From positions 28,002-92,001 of the IMG/VR virus record IMGVR_UViG_3300021375_000017: DNA of 64,000 nt; one strand, given 5' to 3'. The position numbers were made by a program, and so were the translations under genes. The notes under the pieces are model-generated. The model made no database searches. It was not told the DNA's origin and saw nothing but the letters and a program-made list of their open reading frames with translations. Below, piece after piece: positions 40,817-49,352 of this stretch. Positions within the stretch are counted from its first letter, which is position 1, and each line of letters begins with the position of its first letter. The stretch comes from a virus.

Positions 40817-41772
40817 TTACATCTGAAATATATTATGGATCTGGTATTGGAAACCAGATTTGGCACTACGTTGTTACCAGACTCATTGCAGAGAAGAATG
40901 GTTATAAGTATGGGATCATGGGTAAAGATAGGTGGAAAGGTCAAGCCTTTATGCATATCGACTTTGGTGAAGAAGTAGTAGGTGGTTCAGGTCCAGAAGG
41001 AGGACCACCTGAGAGTCTTCCAGAAGGTATCACAAACTATTATAAAGAACACTTCCTACGTCACCCTGTGACTAATGGAAACGTAGGTCTTCCTGATCCT
41101 AACCTTCTCAATGTTCCTGATGGAACTAAGATTGAAGGAACCATGCAGAGGATGTCATATGTTGATGAATTTCGTGAAAAGATCTGTGAATGGTTATCTT
41201 ATTCTGAGGAATTGAGTTTCCCTGAATATACTGATAAAGATTCTTGTGTCATTCAGTTTCGTGGTGGTGATTACCTGACTGGTAACTCTGCACTTCCTCC
41301 ATCGTATTATGAAATGGCGATGGATAATATGAGGAGGGTGACCAATAATACAAAGTTGAAGTTCTATGTTGTTACTGATGATCCCACTAACGCAGCAAAG
41401 TATGTTCGTGGTGCAGAGGTTATTGGTTCTGCCATCACTAAAGAGAAAGACCCATATCAAGGAAGTATAGGATGGTATAAGTATCCTGGTGGTCCTATTG
41501 GTATTGATTATGCTATTCTCAATCAAGCAGAGAATGTGATTATCAGTTCATCTACCTTTGCCTTCTGGCCAGTATGGACTAACACTAATGCAGAGAATGT
41601 AATCGCTCCCAAGTATTGGTTTGATTGGAACAACTCTGATGGTTGGTGGAGACCTTCTGAAGCTATTGTTGATGACTGGTTCTGGATGGACAGGACAGGT
41701 GATATTGACAATGGTGTAGACTGTAAGAAACAGTTTGACAAATACAAAGAAACTAATAACTTGTATCAATGA
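40813..41772 (+). CDS. GT11-type glycosyltransferase (alpha-1,2-fucosyltransferase-like), copy 1
   Basis: 319 residues. GNQIWHYVVTRLIAEKNGYK is the GT11 opening, CVIQFRGGDYL the conserved H/RxGGDY-type motif, FYVVTDDPTNAAKYV and NVIISSSTFAFWPVW the donor-site region. GT11 enzymes normally use GDP-L-fucose; since this cluster carries a GME-like enzyme, GDP-L-galactose is a candidate donor. The copy at 43303 is closer to the family consensus. Confidence 0.85.
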   Translation: MITSEIYYGSGIGNQIWHYVVTRLIAEKNGYKYGIMGKDRWKGQAFMHIDFGEEVVGGSGPEGGPPESLPEGITNYYKEHFLRHPVTNGNVGLPDPNLLNVPDGTKIEGTMQRMSYVDEFREKICEWLSYSEELSFPEYTDKDSCVIQFRGGDYLTGNSALPPSYYEMAMDNMRRVTNNTKLKFYVVTDDPTNAAKYVRGAEVIGSAITKEKDPYQGSIGWYKYPGGPIGIDYAILNQAENVIISSSTFAFWPVWTNTNAENVIAPKYWFDWNNSDGWWRPSEAIVDDWFWMDRTGDIDNGVDCKKQFDKYKETNNLYQ

Positions 41773-42446
41773 TTGATCTACCTAATGTAACACTTATTTG
41801 TGTTTCCAGTGTGAATTTTGAACAGACCCTGTATGCCTTTCAAAAGAGTATGCAGGGTATTCGTTTTGGTGCTGTGAAACTTGTATCAGATCAGGATCGT
41901 CCTGACTTTGAGGAAACAGGTATCACTGTAGAGAAGTGTCCAAAGATTACTTCGATTGATGAATACAGTCACTACATGATATATGATCTACAGAAACATG
42001 TAGACACAACTCACTGTATTACTATCCAGGCTGACGGGTTTATTATCAACCCTGAGAAGTGGGATCCATTGTGGTTAGAGTACGATTATATTGGAGCACC
42101 ATGGGAACACTCTGACGGGGCATACATTGACCCTTGGGGAGGACACCAGAGAGTTGGTAATGGTGGATTCACTCTCCGCTCTAAGAAACTCCTAGAGGTT
42201 CCTAACAATGCTTATGTCCACTTTGATGTGAACTGGGGCAACTTCTACAAACACATGGACGCAAATGATACCGCAGAGGATGGATGTATCTGTGTCCATA
42301 ACAGACATATATACGAAGTATTAGGTTGTAAGTTTGCTCCTGTAACTGTTGCCGCCAGGTTTGCCCATGAGAAACCTGTTCCAGAAACCAGAGGTATCAC
42401 ACCTTTCGGATTCCATTATCATCTTCCTCCAGGAACTGTATTATGA
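41769..42446 (+). CDS. DUF5672-like putative glycosyltransferase
   Basis: 225 residues. LPNVTLICVSSVNFEQTLYA, TTHCITIQADGFIINPEKW, YDYIGAPWEHSDG and RVGNGGFTLRSKKLLE match the DUF5672 pattern (QxDxxx...W, D.IGAPW, VGNGG.SLRS). The family is believed to hold GT-A glycosyltransferases; donor unknown. Confidence 0.8.
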   Translation: MIDLPNVTLICVSSVNFEQTLYAFQKSMQGIRFGAVKLVSDQDRPDFEETGITVEKCPKITSIDEYSHYMIYDLQKHVDTTHCITIQADGFIINPEKWDPLWLEYDYIGAPWEHSDGAYIDPWGGHQRVGNGGFTLRSKKLLEVPNNAYVHFDVNWGNFYKHMDANDTAEDGCICVHNRHIYEVLGCKFAPVTVAARFAHEKPVPETRGITPFGFHYHLPPGTVL

Positions 42447-43306
42447 AAATTATTATTTGGGGACACTACCCTCTCCATAGTTCGACACATGGATATATTC
42501 ACGACACATATTTCAAAGCATTTGAAAGTCTTGGTTATGATGTAATGTGGGTCTCTAATGAAGACCATCTCATAGACTATGCAGGTACTGTCTTCTTTGT
42601 AGAGGACTCTCAGAAGTCTGCAATGCCTGTTAGACCTGACTGTAAATACATCACTCACCACGTAGACACCAAATACTTAACAGACCGTGGGGTTCCCTTT
42701 GAGAACGTTCTTAAACTAGGTAACTGTATTCGTAATACAGTTCATTTTGAAAAGGTTGAAGACCTATGCCATTGGGATGAGTCAACTAGAACTCTCTATC
42801 AAACATGGGGAACTGATCTTCTTCCCAATGAGATCAACGTTGATGAACCTACAAAGTTTGACGAAAGTAATCGATACATCAATTACATTGGTATGATGTA
42901 TGAACAAGGTCCATATTGGATTCAATACTTTGCACACTGTGCAGAAAAGAATGGTAAAGAAGTCAAACTCTACACACAGTCTGTGTCTCATCAAGAGAAT
43001 CGTATGTTGATTCGAAACTCATTTATCTGTCCTGACTTCAGAAGTGATTGGCATCTACAGTGTGGTTATATTCCTTGTAGGATTCAGAAGAATATTAGTT
43101 ACGGAAGAGTTCAAGGAACTAACTCTCCATTTATCAAAGAGGCCTTTGGTGACTACGTGGTTTATGGTGGAACACCAGAAACTCTTTACCATAACTTGAT
43201 TGATACAGAAAGAGGTGGTAAGATCAATATGAAGGAGGCAATGCAGTTCATTAAAGACAAGCATACCTACATTAATCGAATCAACAATATTCTAAAGTTC
43301 TTATGA
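42443..43306 (+). CDS. putative GT-B-type glycosyltransferase
   Basis: 287 residues starting KIIIWGHYPLHSSTHGYIHD, then YFKAFESLGYDVMWVS, NYIGMMYEQGPYWIQYF, and SYGRVQGTNSPFIKEAF, the kind of donor-binding segment seen in GT-B enzymes. No exact family is recognised. Its place between two sure glycosyltransferases supports the call. Confidence 0.65.
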   Translation: MKIIIWGHYPLHSSTHGYIHDTYFKAFESLGYDVMWVSNEDHLIDYAGTVFFVEDSQKSAMPVRPDCKYITHHVDTKYLTDRGVPFENVLKLGNCIRNTVHFEKVEDLCHWDESTRTLYQTWGTDLLPNEINVDEPTKFDESNRYINYIGMMYEQGPYWIQYFAHCAEKNGKEVKLYTQSVSHQENRMLIRNSFICPDFRSDWHLQCGYIPCRIQKNISYGRVQGTNSPFIKEAFGDYVVYGGTPETLYHNLIDTERGGKINMKEAMQFIKDKHTYINRINNILKFL

Positions 43307-44094
43307 TTGGTTTTAATCACCTTGGTATTATTGGAAGACTGGGTAACCAGATGTTCCAATATGCAGCACTCCGTGGTATTGCTAATACTCACGGTTATGA
43401 GTTCACTATTCCTGAAAGTGACTTCAATGATGAGTGGAATGACCATCAACTTTTTGATGCATTTAACCTTCCACATCTAAAGAGTAAAGGAAGAGTTTCT
43501 GACAAGTTTGTACAAGAAAGACAGTTCAATTATGATTCTGAAATGGTTGAACAGTGTCCTGATGATATTAGTCTTTATGGATACTTTCAGACAGAGAGAT
43601 ACTTCTCACACATTGCAGACTCTATCAAAGAGGACTTCACATTCAAGAAAGATGTAGTCACAAACTGTAAAGAAGTTATGGAGGAACTCTCAGAACCCAT
43701 TGCACTTCATGTCCGTAGGACTGACTATGTGGAGAAGTCACAAGACCATCCACCTTGTAGTCTAGAGTATTATCATATAGCACTAAAACGTTTCAATGAA
43801 AAGAGACCTGTTGTTATCTTTACTGATGATGTGCAGTGGTGCAAAGACCAGGACATCTTTGCACCTGATCGTTTCCTTATCTCAGAGACAGGAAACAATG
43901 TGTATGATTTGTGCCTTATGACTCTATGTACTGATTATATCATTGCAAATTCTTCATTCTCTTGGTGGGGTGCATGGTTGAGTCAGAATCCTGATCCAGA
44001 AGTTATTGCTCCTAAGACTTGGTTTGGTTCTACTGGATATACTGCAAAGAATAATACTGTAGATATTATCCCTAATCGTTGGACTCAAATTTGA
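43303..44094 (+). CDS. GT11-type alpha-1,2-fucosyltransferase-like enzyme, copy 2
   Basis: 263 residues. GRLGNQMFQYAALRGIANTH, IALHVRRTDYVEKS, PVVIFTDDVQWCKD and ADYIIANSS-type YIIANSSFSWWGAWLS are the classic GT11 motifs. Would add an L-fucose-like sugar (possibly L-galactose) in alpha-1,2 linkage. It is a diverged paralogue of the gene at 40813. Confidence 0.9.
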   Translation: MIGFNHLGIIGRLGNQMFQYAALRGIANTHGYEFTIPESDFNDEWNDHQLFDAFNLPHLKSKGRVSDKFVQERQFNYDSEMVEQCPDDISLYGYFQTERYFSHIADSIKEDFTFKKDVVTNCKEVMEELSEPIALHVRRTDYVEKSQDHPPCSLEYYHIALKRFNEKRPVVIFTDDVQWCKDQDIFAPDRFLISETGNNVYDLCLMTLCTDYIIANSSFSWWGAWLSQNPDPEVIAPKTWFGSTGYTAKNNTVDIIPNRWTQI

Positions 44095-44849
44095 TGACTA
44101 AACTTTCTATTGCTATCCCAACCTATGAGATGAATGATAAAGGTGCAGAATATCTCACAGAGTTGTTTGAGACTATTAAGTTCCAAACATTTCAAGATAT
44201 TGAAGTTTGTGTATCTGACCACTCACAGGATGATAGTATTCTAGATGTTTGTGGTGAGTATGCAAACTACTTTACTATTCAATACTACAAGAATGAAGAG
44301 AAGAGAGGTAATGGTCCAGCCAATACTAACTCTGCTGTAGAGATGTGTAGTGGTGACATTACTAAGATTATCTTTCAGGATGACTTACTTATTAGTTCTA
44401 TTGCACTTCAAAGAATTGTAGAGACTTATGAGGAACAAAACTGTAAGTGGTGTTTCAATGGGTTCTTACACACCAGTAACGGTAGAGAACACTTCCGACC
44501 AATGATCCCTAAATGGACACCGGAAATGTTAGAAGGTCGTAATCTTCTTGGTAGTCCTTCTAGTGTTTCTTTTATTACTAAAAAGTTTCTACCATTCGAT
44601 GAAGAATTAGTATTACTTATGGATACTGAATTCTATCACAGAATGAGATATGATCATGGTATGCCATATATCATTGAAGAGTATTTAACATCAAATAGAG
44701 AGCATGATAATCGTGTTAGTTCTTCGACTGTTAAATATAATGCTAGGGTAGAACACCCTGAAGGTCCTTGGTTAGTTAATACCGAAGAACTTAATTATGT
44801 TATTGACAAACATTTAGAAACAAGAAAGTATCCAGATGAAAAAGTTTGA
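44094..44849 (+). CDS. family 2 glycosyltransferase
   Basis: 251 residues from the ATG overlapping the upstream stop. GT-A fold: LSIAIPTYEMNDKGAEYL, DIEVCVSDHSQDDSI, GNGPANTNSAVEMCSG, IIFQDDLLI (DxD region), and a late DTEFYHRMRYDHG. Inverting transferases of this family build polysaccharides or glycolipids. Confidence 0.9.
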   Translation: MTKLSIAIPTYEMNDKGAEYLTELFETIKFQTFQDIEVCVSDHSQDDSILDVCGEYANYFTIQYYKNEEKRGNGPANTNSAVEMCSGDITKIIFQDDLLISSIALQRIVETYEEQNCKWCFNGFLHTSNGREHFRPMIPKWTPEMLEGRNLLGSPSSVSFITKKFLPFDEELVLLMDTEFYHRMRYDHGMPYIIEEYLTSNREHDNRVSSSTVKYNARVEHPEGPWLVNTEELNYVIDKHLETRKYPDEKV

Positions 44850-45663
44850 TTTATCAAGGGCAACCTTTATTATCCCAATCAGAATAGAATCTGATGACAG
44901 ATTGAGGAATGTAATCACCTCAGTCTGTTTTTTATTGTCTAATTTTGATACTAATGTAATTATCAAAGAGGTTGATAAGACCTCTGTATTTCACGAGAAA
45001 GCACTCCCACAGATCAAAGATTTTTGTGAGGACATTAGTGACCTAACTCATGTGTTTGAACAGTCAGACTCACCTTCTTTTCATAGACAGAAGGTTCTGA
45101 ATGATATGATTATGATGTCCACCACACAAGTGGTTGTGAATTATGATTGTGATATTATCCTTCCCATTGCTTCTTACATGCAAGCATATGATAGGATTGT
45201 AACTGGATCATCTGATGTTGTTTATCCCTATGGTAGTGGTAACTTCCAACTTCAAGTATTTGGAGATGACCAAGTTGTTACTAACTTTCTTGTGAATGAG
45301 TTTGACTTCTCTGCATTCAAAGATGTATTAAAAGTCTATGATGCAAAGTATGGATTTGTTCAGTTCTTCAATAGAGGTGTCTATATTGAAGGTGGATTAG
45401 AGAATGAAAACTTTGTTGCATATGCCCCAGAGGATGTTGAAAGACATTATAGATACACTACACTGGGATACAGTGTTTCTAGAATCAATGATGTAATCTA
45501 TCACTTAGAACATTCTAGGTCTCCAAACTCATGGTTTAATAACCCGTTCATGCATTCAAATAATGTTGAATGGGAAAAGATTCAGAGGATGGACAAAGAA
45601 ACTCTAAAGGAATATATCACTAGTCAAGATTATTATAAGGTGAGAATTGATGGACAAAAATAA
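44836..45663 (+). CDS. GT2-like galactosyltransferase-type enzyme
   Basis: 275 residues. ATFIIPIRIESDDRLRNVI opens a GT-A fold; SPSFHRQKVLNDMIMMSTT, VVVNYDCDIILPI (DxD), and GFVQFFNRGVYIEGGLENE followed by YAPEDVERHYRY resemble the N-terminal and GGxxxED regions of galactosyltransferase/chondroitin-synthase families. Overlaps both neighbours. Confidence 0.78.
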   Translation: MKKFDLSRATFIIPIRIESDDRLRNVITSVCFLLSNFDTNVIIKEVDKTSVFHEKALPQIKDFCEDISDLTHVFEQSDSPSFHRQKVLNDMIMMSTTQVVVNYDCDIILPIASYMQAYDRIVTGSSDVVYPYGSGNFQLQVFGDDQVVTNFLVNEFDFSAFKDVLKVYDAKYGFVQFFNRGVYIEGGLENENFVAYAPEDVERHYRYTTLGYSVSRINDVIYHLEHSRSPNSWFNNPFMHSNNVEWEKIQRMDKETLKEYITSQDYYKVRIDGQK

Positions 45664-46438
45664 GGCAGTATTCAAACTCAAAAATATTGGCCCAATCTAT
45701 TGTATCAATCTCGATGATCAACCTGAAAGATGGGAATACATGGAGAACCAATTTAAGTATTGGGAGATTGAAAACTACACTAGAGTCTCTGCGTATGATG
45801 GTAGAGAGGATGACCTAAGTGAGATACTCAAGGGTCGTTATCCAGACATGATGAGTTCTGGTGAGATTGGTTGTACTACATCTCACTTGAAAGCAATCAA
45901 ACAATTTTATGATTCAGGTGAACCCTATGCAATCATGATGGAAGATGATTGTGAACTTGATTTGGTAAGGTTCTGGAACTTTACTTGGCAAGACTTCTAT
46001 GCCAAGATTCCTTATGACTGGGATGTGTGTCAAATTGCAATTATATGTACAGGAGATATTCATATCAAAGTTCACAAGAGGTTTGTGAATGAGTTCTCTA
46101 CTGCATGTTATTTGATCACACGTCATCATGCAGAGAAATTAATTCGTCTTCATTGTAGAGGTGACAAGTACAAACTGGACAATGGTGTCAGACCACGTCC
46201 AGTTGCTGATGACCTGGTGTATAACTCAGGTAACACCTACGCCCTTCCACTCCTTCTGTATAAGACGGAACTGGGTTCAAGTATTCATCCTGACCATGTT
46301 GATGCATTCCACAAAGGAAATTATCAAGCTCAGATGAATTTCTGGAGTCAGAAGGGAGCACAGATGTCCATCAACGAACTGATGGAGTTTGATCCTTACC
46401 TGGGTCGGGTATCTGATCCAACACAACAAAAGGGTTGA
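45647..46438 (+). CDS. family 25 glycosyltransferase
   Basis: 263 residues. YCINLDDQPERWEYMENQF, SSGEIGCTTSHLKAIKQFY and AIMMEDDCELD are the defining GT25 motifs (LPS beta-1,4-galactosyltransferase and related). Last gene of the glycan cluster; a new early/late promoter pair overlaps its stop. Confidence 0.92.
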   Translation: MMDKNKAVFKLKNIGPIYCINLDDQPERWEYMENQFKYWEIENYTRVSAYDGREDDLSEILKGRYPDMMSSGEIGCTTSHLKAIKQFYDSGEPYAIMMEDDCELDLVRFWNFTWQDFYAKIPYDWDVCQIAIICTGDIHIKVHKRFVNEFSTACYLITRHHAEKLIRLHCRGDKYKLDNGVRPRPVADDLVYNSGNTYALPLLLYKTELGSSIHPDHVDAFHKGNYQAQMNFWSQKGAQMSINELMEFDPYLGRVSDPTQQKG

Positions 46439-46470
46439 CAAGATCACACTCTTATGATATATTATAAATA
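46435..46470 (+). promoter_or_regulatory. tandem early (TTGACA-TATATT) and late (TATAAATA) promoter
   Basis: TTGACA 46435-46440, 17-base spacer, TATATT 46458-46463, and TATAAATA 46463-46470 overlapping the -10. It would express the barrel gene at 46616 in both phases, as for psbA. Confidence 0.72.
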
Positions 46471-46475
46471 TACTG

Positions 46476-46594
46476 GTGTTAGGGGTTATCTTAACACTAA
46501 GTAATAAAACCAATCTCCGCAAACTTGAGTAAGGTTTTATATGATAAATCAGAGACAAGTCGAGTCTCTTAACATCCGTAGGTTAATCTCTACG
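46476..46594 (+). promoter_or_regulatory. structured 5' leader of the first barrel gene
   Basis: Four small perfect stems in a row: GTGTTA/TAACAC (46476-46497), AAAACC/GGTTTT (46507-46538), AGAGAC/GTCTCT (46551-46569), CGTAG/CTACG (46577-46594). May stabilise the mRNA or tune translation. Confidence 0.45.
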
Positions 46595-46615
46595 AGAAAA
46601 AAAGGTAAAACAAAA

Positions 46616-46987
46616 ATGTTCAAATCTGTATTCGCAGCAACTGCTGCTCTGTCCATGTCCACTGGCGCTGCTTTCGCTGGACCCTACGTCAATGTAGAAG
46701 CTAATTCTGGTTGGACCGGTTCTGATTACGGTGGTACCGCAACCGATCTTCACGTTGGCTACGAAGGTGAATTCGGTGAGAGTGCTTCTTACTACGTCCA
46801 AGGTGGTGCAACTATCGTCAGTCCTGATGGTGCTGAAAGCGACACTGTTCCTTCTGGTAAGGCAGGTCTCGGTCTTGCACTGACTGATGCTCTCGGTGCT
46901 TATGGCGAAGTCTCCTTCGTTGGTAGTGGCGACAGTGACATCGATCGCGGTTATGGTACCAAGTTGGGTCTGAAGTACAGCTTCTGA
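46616..46987 (+). CDS. predicted small outer-membrane beta-barrel protein (copy 1)
   Basis: 123 residues from the ATG at 46616. Signal peptide MFKSVFAATAALSMSTGAAFA, then GPYVNVEANSGWTG and alternating strands (HVGYEGEFGESASYYVQGGA, AGLGLALTDALGAYGEVSF) ending in LGLKYSF. A C-terminal Phe with alternating hydrophobics is the recognition signature for outer-membrane barrel assembly. Upstream in-frame ATG at 46541 lies in the structured leader and is rejected. Related to 47204. Role unknown: porin, receptor masking or a virion component. Confidence 0.65.
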   Translation: MFKSVFAATAALSMSTGAAFAGPYVNVEANSGWTGSDYGGTATDLHVGYEGEFGESASYYVQGGATIVSPDGAESDTVPSGKAGLGLALTDALGAYGEVSFVGSGDSDIDRGYGTKLGLKYSF

Positions 46988-47010
46988 TATTGTTACTAAA
47001 ATAACACATT

Positions 47011-47036
47011 AGACCTCCTTCGGGGGGTCTTTTTTT
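47011..47036 (+). terminator. Rho-independent terminator
   Basis: AGACCTCC with GGGGGGTCT around a short loop, then about seven T. Separates the first barrel gene from the Pho-box unit. Confidence 0.85.
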
Positions 47037-47100
47037 ATGGGCAGTTTTTGAAAGAGTTAAATTTTATTTAAGTGTGTATATATACCGAGGTTTGTTTATC

Positions 47101-47154
47101 TTTAAATCATCTTAACTTCATTTTAAAGACAAACCCTGAAGACCCTGTTACAAT
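47101..47154 (+). promoter_or_regulatory. Pho-box-like repeats and -10 element
   Basis: TTTAAATC (47101-47108), CTTAACTT (47111-47118) and TTTAAAGA (47122-47129) repeat at 10-11 base spacing; the middle one fits the cyanobacterial PhoB repeat (PyTTAAPyPyT/A). A -10-like TACAAT follows at 47149-47154. Cyanophage pstS genes are known to respond to host PhoB; this fits. Confidence 0.7.
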
Positions 47155-47203
47155 AAAAAAGTCTTCAACGGACAAACCCAAAAACATTACAAAGGAATTT
47201 TAA

Positions 47204-47563
47204 ATGAAACAAATTGCACTTGCCGTCCTGACATTAACTGCACTGGCGACACCTGCTATGGCTGGTCCCTATGTTGAATCCAAGTCTGAGTTCAAAGGAA
47301 CTGATGAAGATTTTGGTAAGCAAGTCCACCAAGGACGTATTGGATATGAGTGGAAGACTGGAAACTTTGCTCCATACATCGAAGGTGGTGCTGGAGTATC
47401 TGTTCCCGATGGTGGAGAACAAGAAGGTTTTACTGCACTTGAACTCGGTAGTAAAGTAAAGATCACTGATAATTTCAGTGCTTATGGTAAGTGGGAAAAC
47501 ATCTTCCAAGAAGATTCTACCCGTGATTGGAAAGTAGAAGTCGGCACCAAGTACAAGTTCTGA
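47204..47563 (+). CDS. predicted small outer-membrane beta-barrel protein (copy 2)
   Basis: 119 residues. Signal peptide ending ATPAMA, then GPYVESKSEFKGTDED, repeated strand patterns (GRIGYEWKTGNFAPYIEGGA, ALELGSKVKITDNFSAYG) and a terminal VGTKYKF with Phe last. Same design as the gene at 46616 (GPYV after the signal, GGAG/VSVPDG core). It is the first gene behind the Pho-box-like element and sits 10 bases from pstS, so a phosphate-starvation pore is an attractive inference. Confidence 0.65.
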   Translation: MKQIALAVLTLTALATPAMAGPYVESKSEFKGTDEDFGKQVHQGRIGYEWKTGNFAPYIEGGAGVSVPDGGEQEGFTALELGSKVKITDNFSAYGKWENIFQEDSTRDWKVEVGTKYKF

Positions 47564-47573
47564 TAGAAAATAA

Positions 47574-48533
47574 ATGAAACTCAAAGCAATCGCAGCAACT
47601 GCAGTAACCATTCCTCTTATGGTTGCCTGTGGTGGAGTTAAGGAAACATTTCAACTAAGTGGTGCAGGTGCTACCTTTCCTGCTCCTCTCTATAACTCCT
47701 GGTTCCAACGAATGGCGCAGGAGACTGGTAACCAAGTAAACTATCAAGCAGTTGGTAGTGGATCTGGTGTCCGTCAGTATGTTGCTGGTACAGTTGACTT
47801 TGGTGCCAGTGATGGTGCTGTAAGTGATGAGAAGCAAACCATTCCGATGATCCACATCCCTATGACTGGTGGTGCTATTGTTCCTGCTTACAATATGCCT
47901 GGTTGTGATGTTAAGATGACTCAGACACAACTTGCTGATGTATATCTTGGTAAGATTACTAACTGGTCTACCTTTGGATGTGAAAGTAAAACTATTGTTC
48001 CTGTCTTCCGTTCTGATGGTAGTGGCACCACAAAAGGTTTCACTAACTCACTATCAGCATTCTCTCCTGAATGGAAAGAGAATGTTGGCACAGGTAAGGC
48101 AGTAAAATGGCCTGTTGGTATCGGTGGTAAAGGTAACTCTGGTGTTGCCGCACAAGTGAGGCAAGTTACTGGTTCTATTGGTTACCTAAATTATGGTTAT
48201 GTTGTAAACAGTGACTTCCAACAGGTTGCTCTACAGAACAAGGCAGGTAATTATGTCACAGCAAATGCTAAAACATCTGCAGCAGGTCTATCAAAGATCG
48301 TCCTGGACGATCAGCTTCGTGGTGCTGATGCTAACCCTGCTGGTGCCAATGCATATCCTATTGTCTCTCTGACATGGATTCTTGCTTACCCTGAATCCAA
48401 ACCAGGAGTAAAAGAGACTCTTCGATATATGTTGAGTCCTGAAGCACAATCTATCTCTGACTCACTAGGTTATGTTCCTCTTCCAGAGGACCTTCGACAA
48501 AGAGCACTAGGTGCTGTTGATACTATCAACTAA
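47574..48533 (+). CDS. pstS: phosphate-binding protein PstS
   Basis: 319 residues. Lipoprotein-type signal with MVACGG, then the PstS pattern: LSGAGATFPAPLYNSWF, VGSGSGVRQYVAG, DFGASDGAVSD, VFRSDGSGTTKGF and GSIGYLNYGYV, which carry the phosphate-binding Ser/Arg/Asp residues. It feeds the host Pst transporter. A known phosphate-stress gene of cyanophages, here linked to a Pho-box-like element. Confidence 0.96.
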   Translation: MKLKAIAATAVTIPLMVACGGVKETFQLSGAGATFPAPLYNSWFQRMAQETGNQVNYQAVGSGSGVRQYVAGTVDFGASDGAVSDEKQTIPMIHIPMTGGAIVPAYNMPGCDVKMTQTQLADVYLGKITNWSTFGCESKTIVPVFRSDGSGTTKGFTNSLSAFSPEWKENVGTGKAVKWPVGIGGKGNSGVAAQVRQVTGSIGYLNYGYVVNSDFQQVALQNKAGNYVTANAKTSAAGLSKIVLDDQLRGADANPAGANAYPIVSLTWILAYPESKPGVKETLRYMLSPEAQSISDSLGYVPLPEDLRQRALGAVDTIN

Positions 48534-48541
48534 ATTTACAC

Positions 48542-48567
48542 AGGACAGTTGAAAGACTGTCCTTTTT
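48542..48567 (+). terminator. Rho-independent terminator after pstS
   Basis: AGGACAGT / ACTGTCCT perfect 8-bp stem around TGAAAG plus neighbours, then six T. Confidence 0.88.
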
Positions 48568-48639
48568 TGATGGGCCCCCAGATGATGGTATGATGCAACC
48601 AGTATATCAAGGTGTAAGGTCTCATTAGAGTCCCTTTTT

Positions 48640-48647
48640 AATAAATA
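48640..48647 (+). promoter_or_regulatory. late-promoter-like AATAAATA
   Basis: Matches NATAAATA, 21 bases before the membrane protein gene at 48669. Confidence 0.4.
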
Positions 48648-48668
48648 AATTAACACCGCTTTCATCAA

Positions 48669-49091
48669 ATGCCAGAGGAAGTTGCCAAGAAGGAAGAACC
48701 CAAAAAGAAGGGTATTCTGGGGAAAATAAAGGAGGCAACTGATGACAAAGAAGAACAGATTGCTATTTTGTCTACTTTTGTTAGGCTTGGTATCCTTGTT
48801 TGGAGTGGCGGAATACTCACACTCGCTTATATTAAACTACCCCCTGCACTGGGAATCCCCGAGCAGAAACTAGATCCTACTTTTATCGCAAGTGTCTTTA
48901 CTGGGGTGCTTGCGACTTTTGGTGTTCAGGCAGCAAAGAAAGCAGGTGAAAGTGGTAAAGGTAATGATAATGGAGTTACTAAACAAGATATGGAAAGATT
49001 GATTGAGGCAGCATCACAAACTGCTCCTTCACAGACAATTAGAATTGAACAAGTACCTGTTGTAATATCTGCGGTAGAACCTAAAGGTTAA
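48669..49091 (+). CDS. membrane protein with two transmembrane segments, 140 aa
   Basis: Lysine-rich N-terminus (KKEEPKKKGILGKIKEATDD), two hydrophobic helices (LSTFVRLGILVWSGGILTL; FIASVFTGVLATFGVQAA), and a soluble C-terminal tail. The two-helix layout resembles small phage holins but is not diagnostic. Conserved in cyanomyoviruses as far as I recall. Function not established. Confidence 0.6.
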   Translation: MPEEVAKKEEPKKKGILGKIKEATDDKEEQIAILSTFVRLGILVWSGGILTLAYIKLPPALGIPEQKLDPTFIASVFTGVLATFGVQAAKKAGESGKGNDNGVTKQDMERLIEAASQTAPSQTIRIEQVPVVISAVEPKG

Positions 49092-49285
49092 TGTGTACCA
49101 TCATTAATTATGGAATTGCTTTCTTCCAAGTAGTAATTATGAATTGTGTACAACCAGTCAATTGGCAGTACTGTTATCGTGTGGATCAATGGTTGGTCCA
49201 GGATCTTCAGTATGCATGGGAATTAAAGACAGGTAAGGTTCATCCCTATCAGACTGAAAAAGAATACCTAGAAAGTTTTAAGTAA
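49091..49285 (+). CDS. small conserved protein, 64 aa
   Basis: Start overlaps the upstream stop (TAATG); an ATG at 49139 giving MNCVQPVNWQYCYRVDQW is an alternative. Aromatic-rich, no signal peptide. The second form matches my memory of a cyanophage small protein. Function unknown. Confidence 0.5.
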   Translation: MCTIINYGIAFFQVVIMNCVQPVNWQYCYRVDQWLVQDLQYAWELKTGKVHPYQTEKEYLESFK

Positions 49286-49352
49286 GGATCTCATAACAAA
49301 CCACCATTCCTAAGGAACACCACTATAATAGATAATGTAGTTGGCAATCAAC

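Noticed and set aside
46541-46615. N-terminal extension of the first barrel gene from the ATG at 46541
   Set aside because: It would add 25 polar residues ahead of a perfect signal peptide and covers the structured leader.
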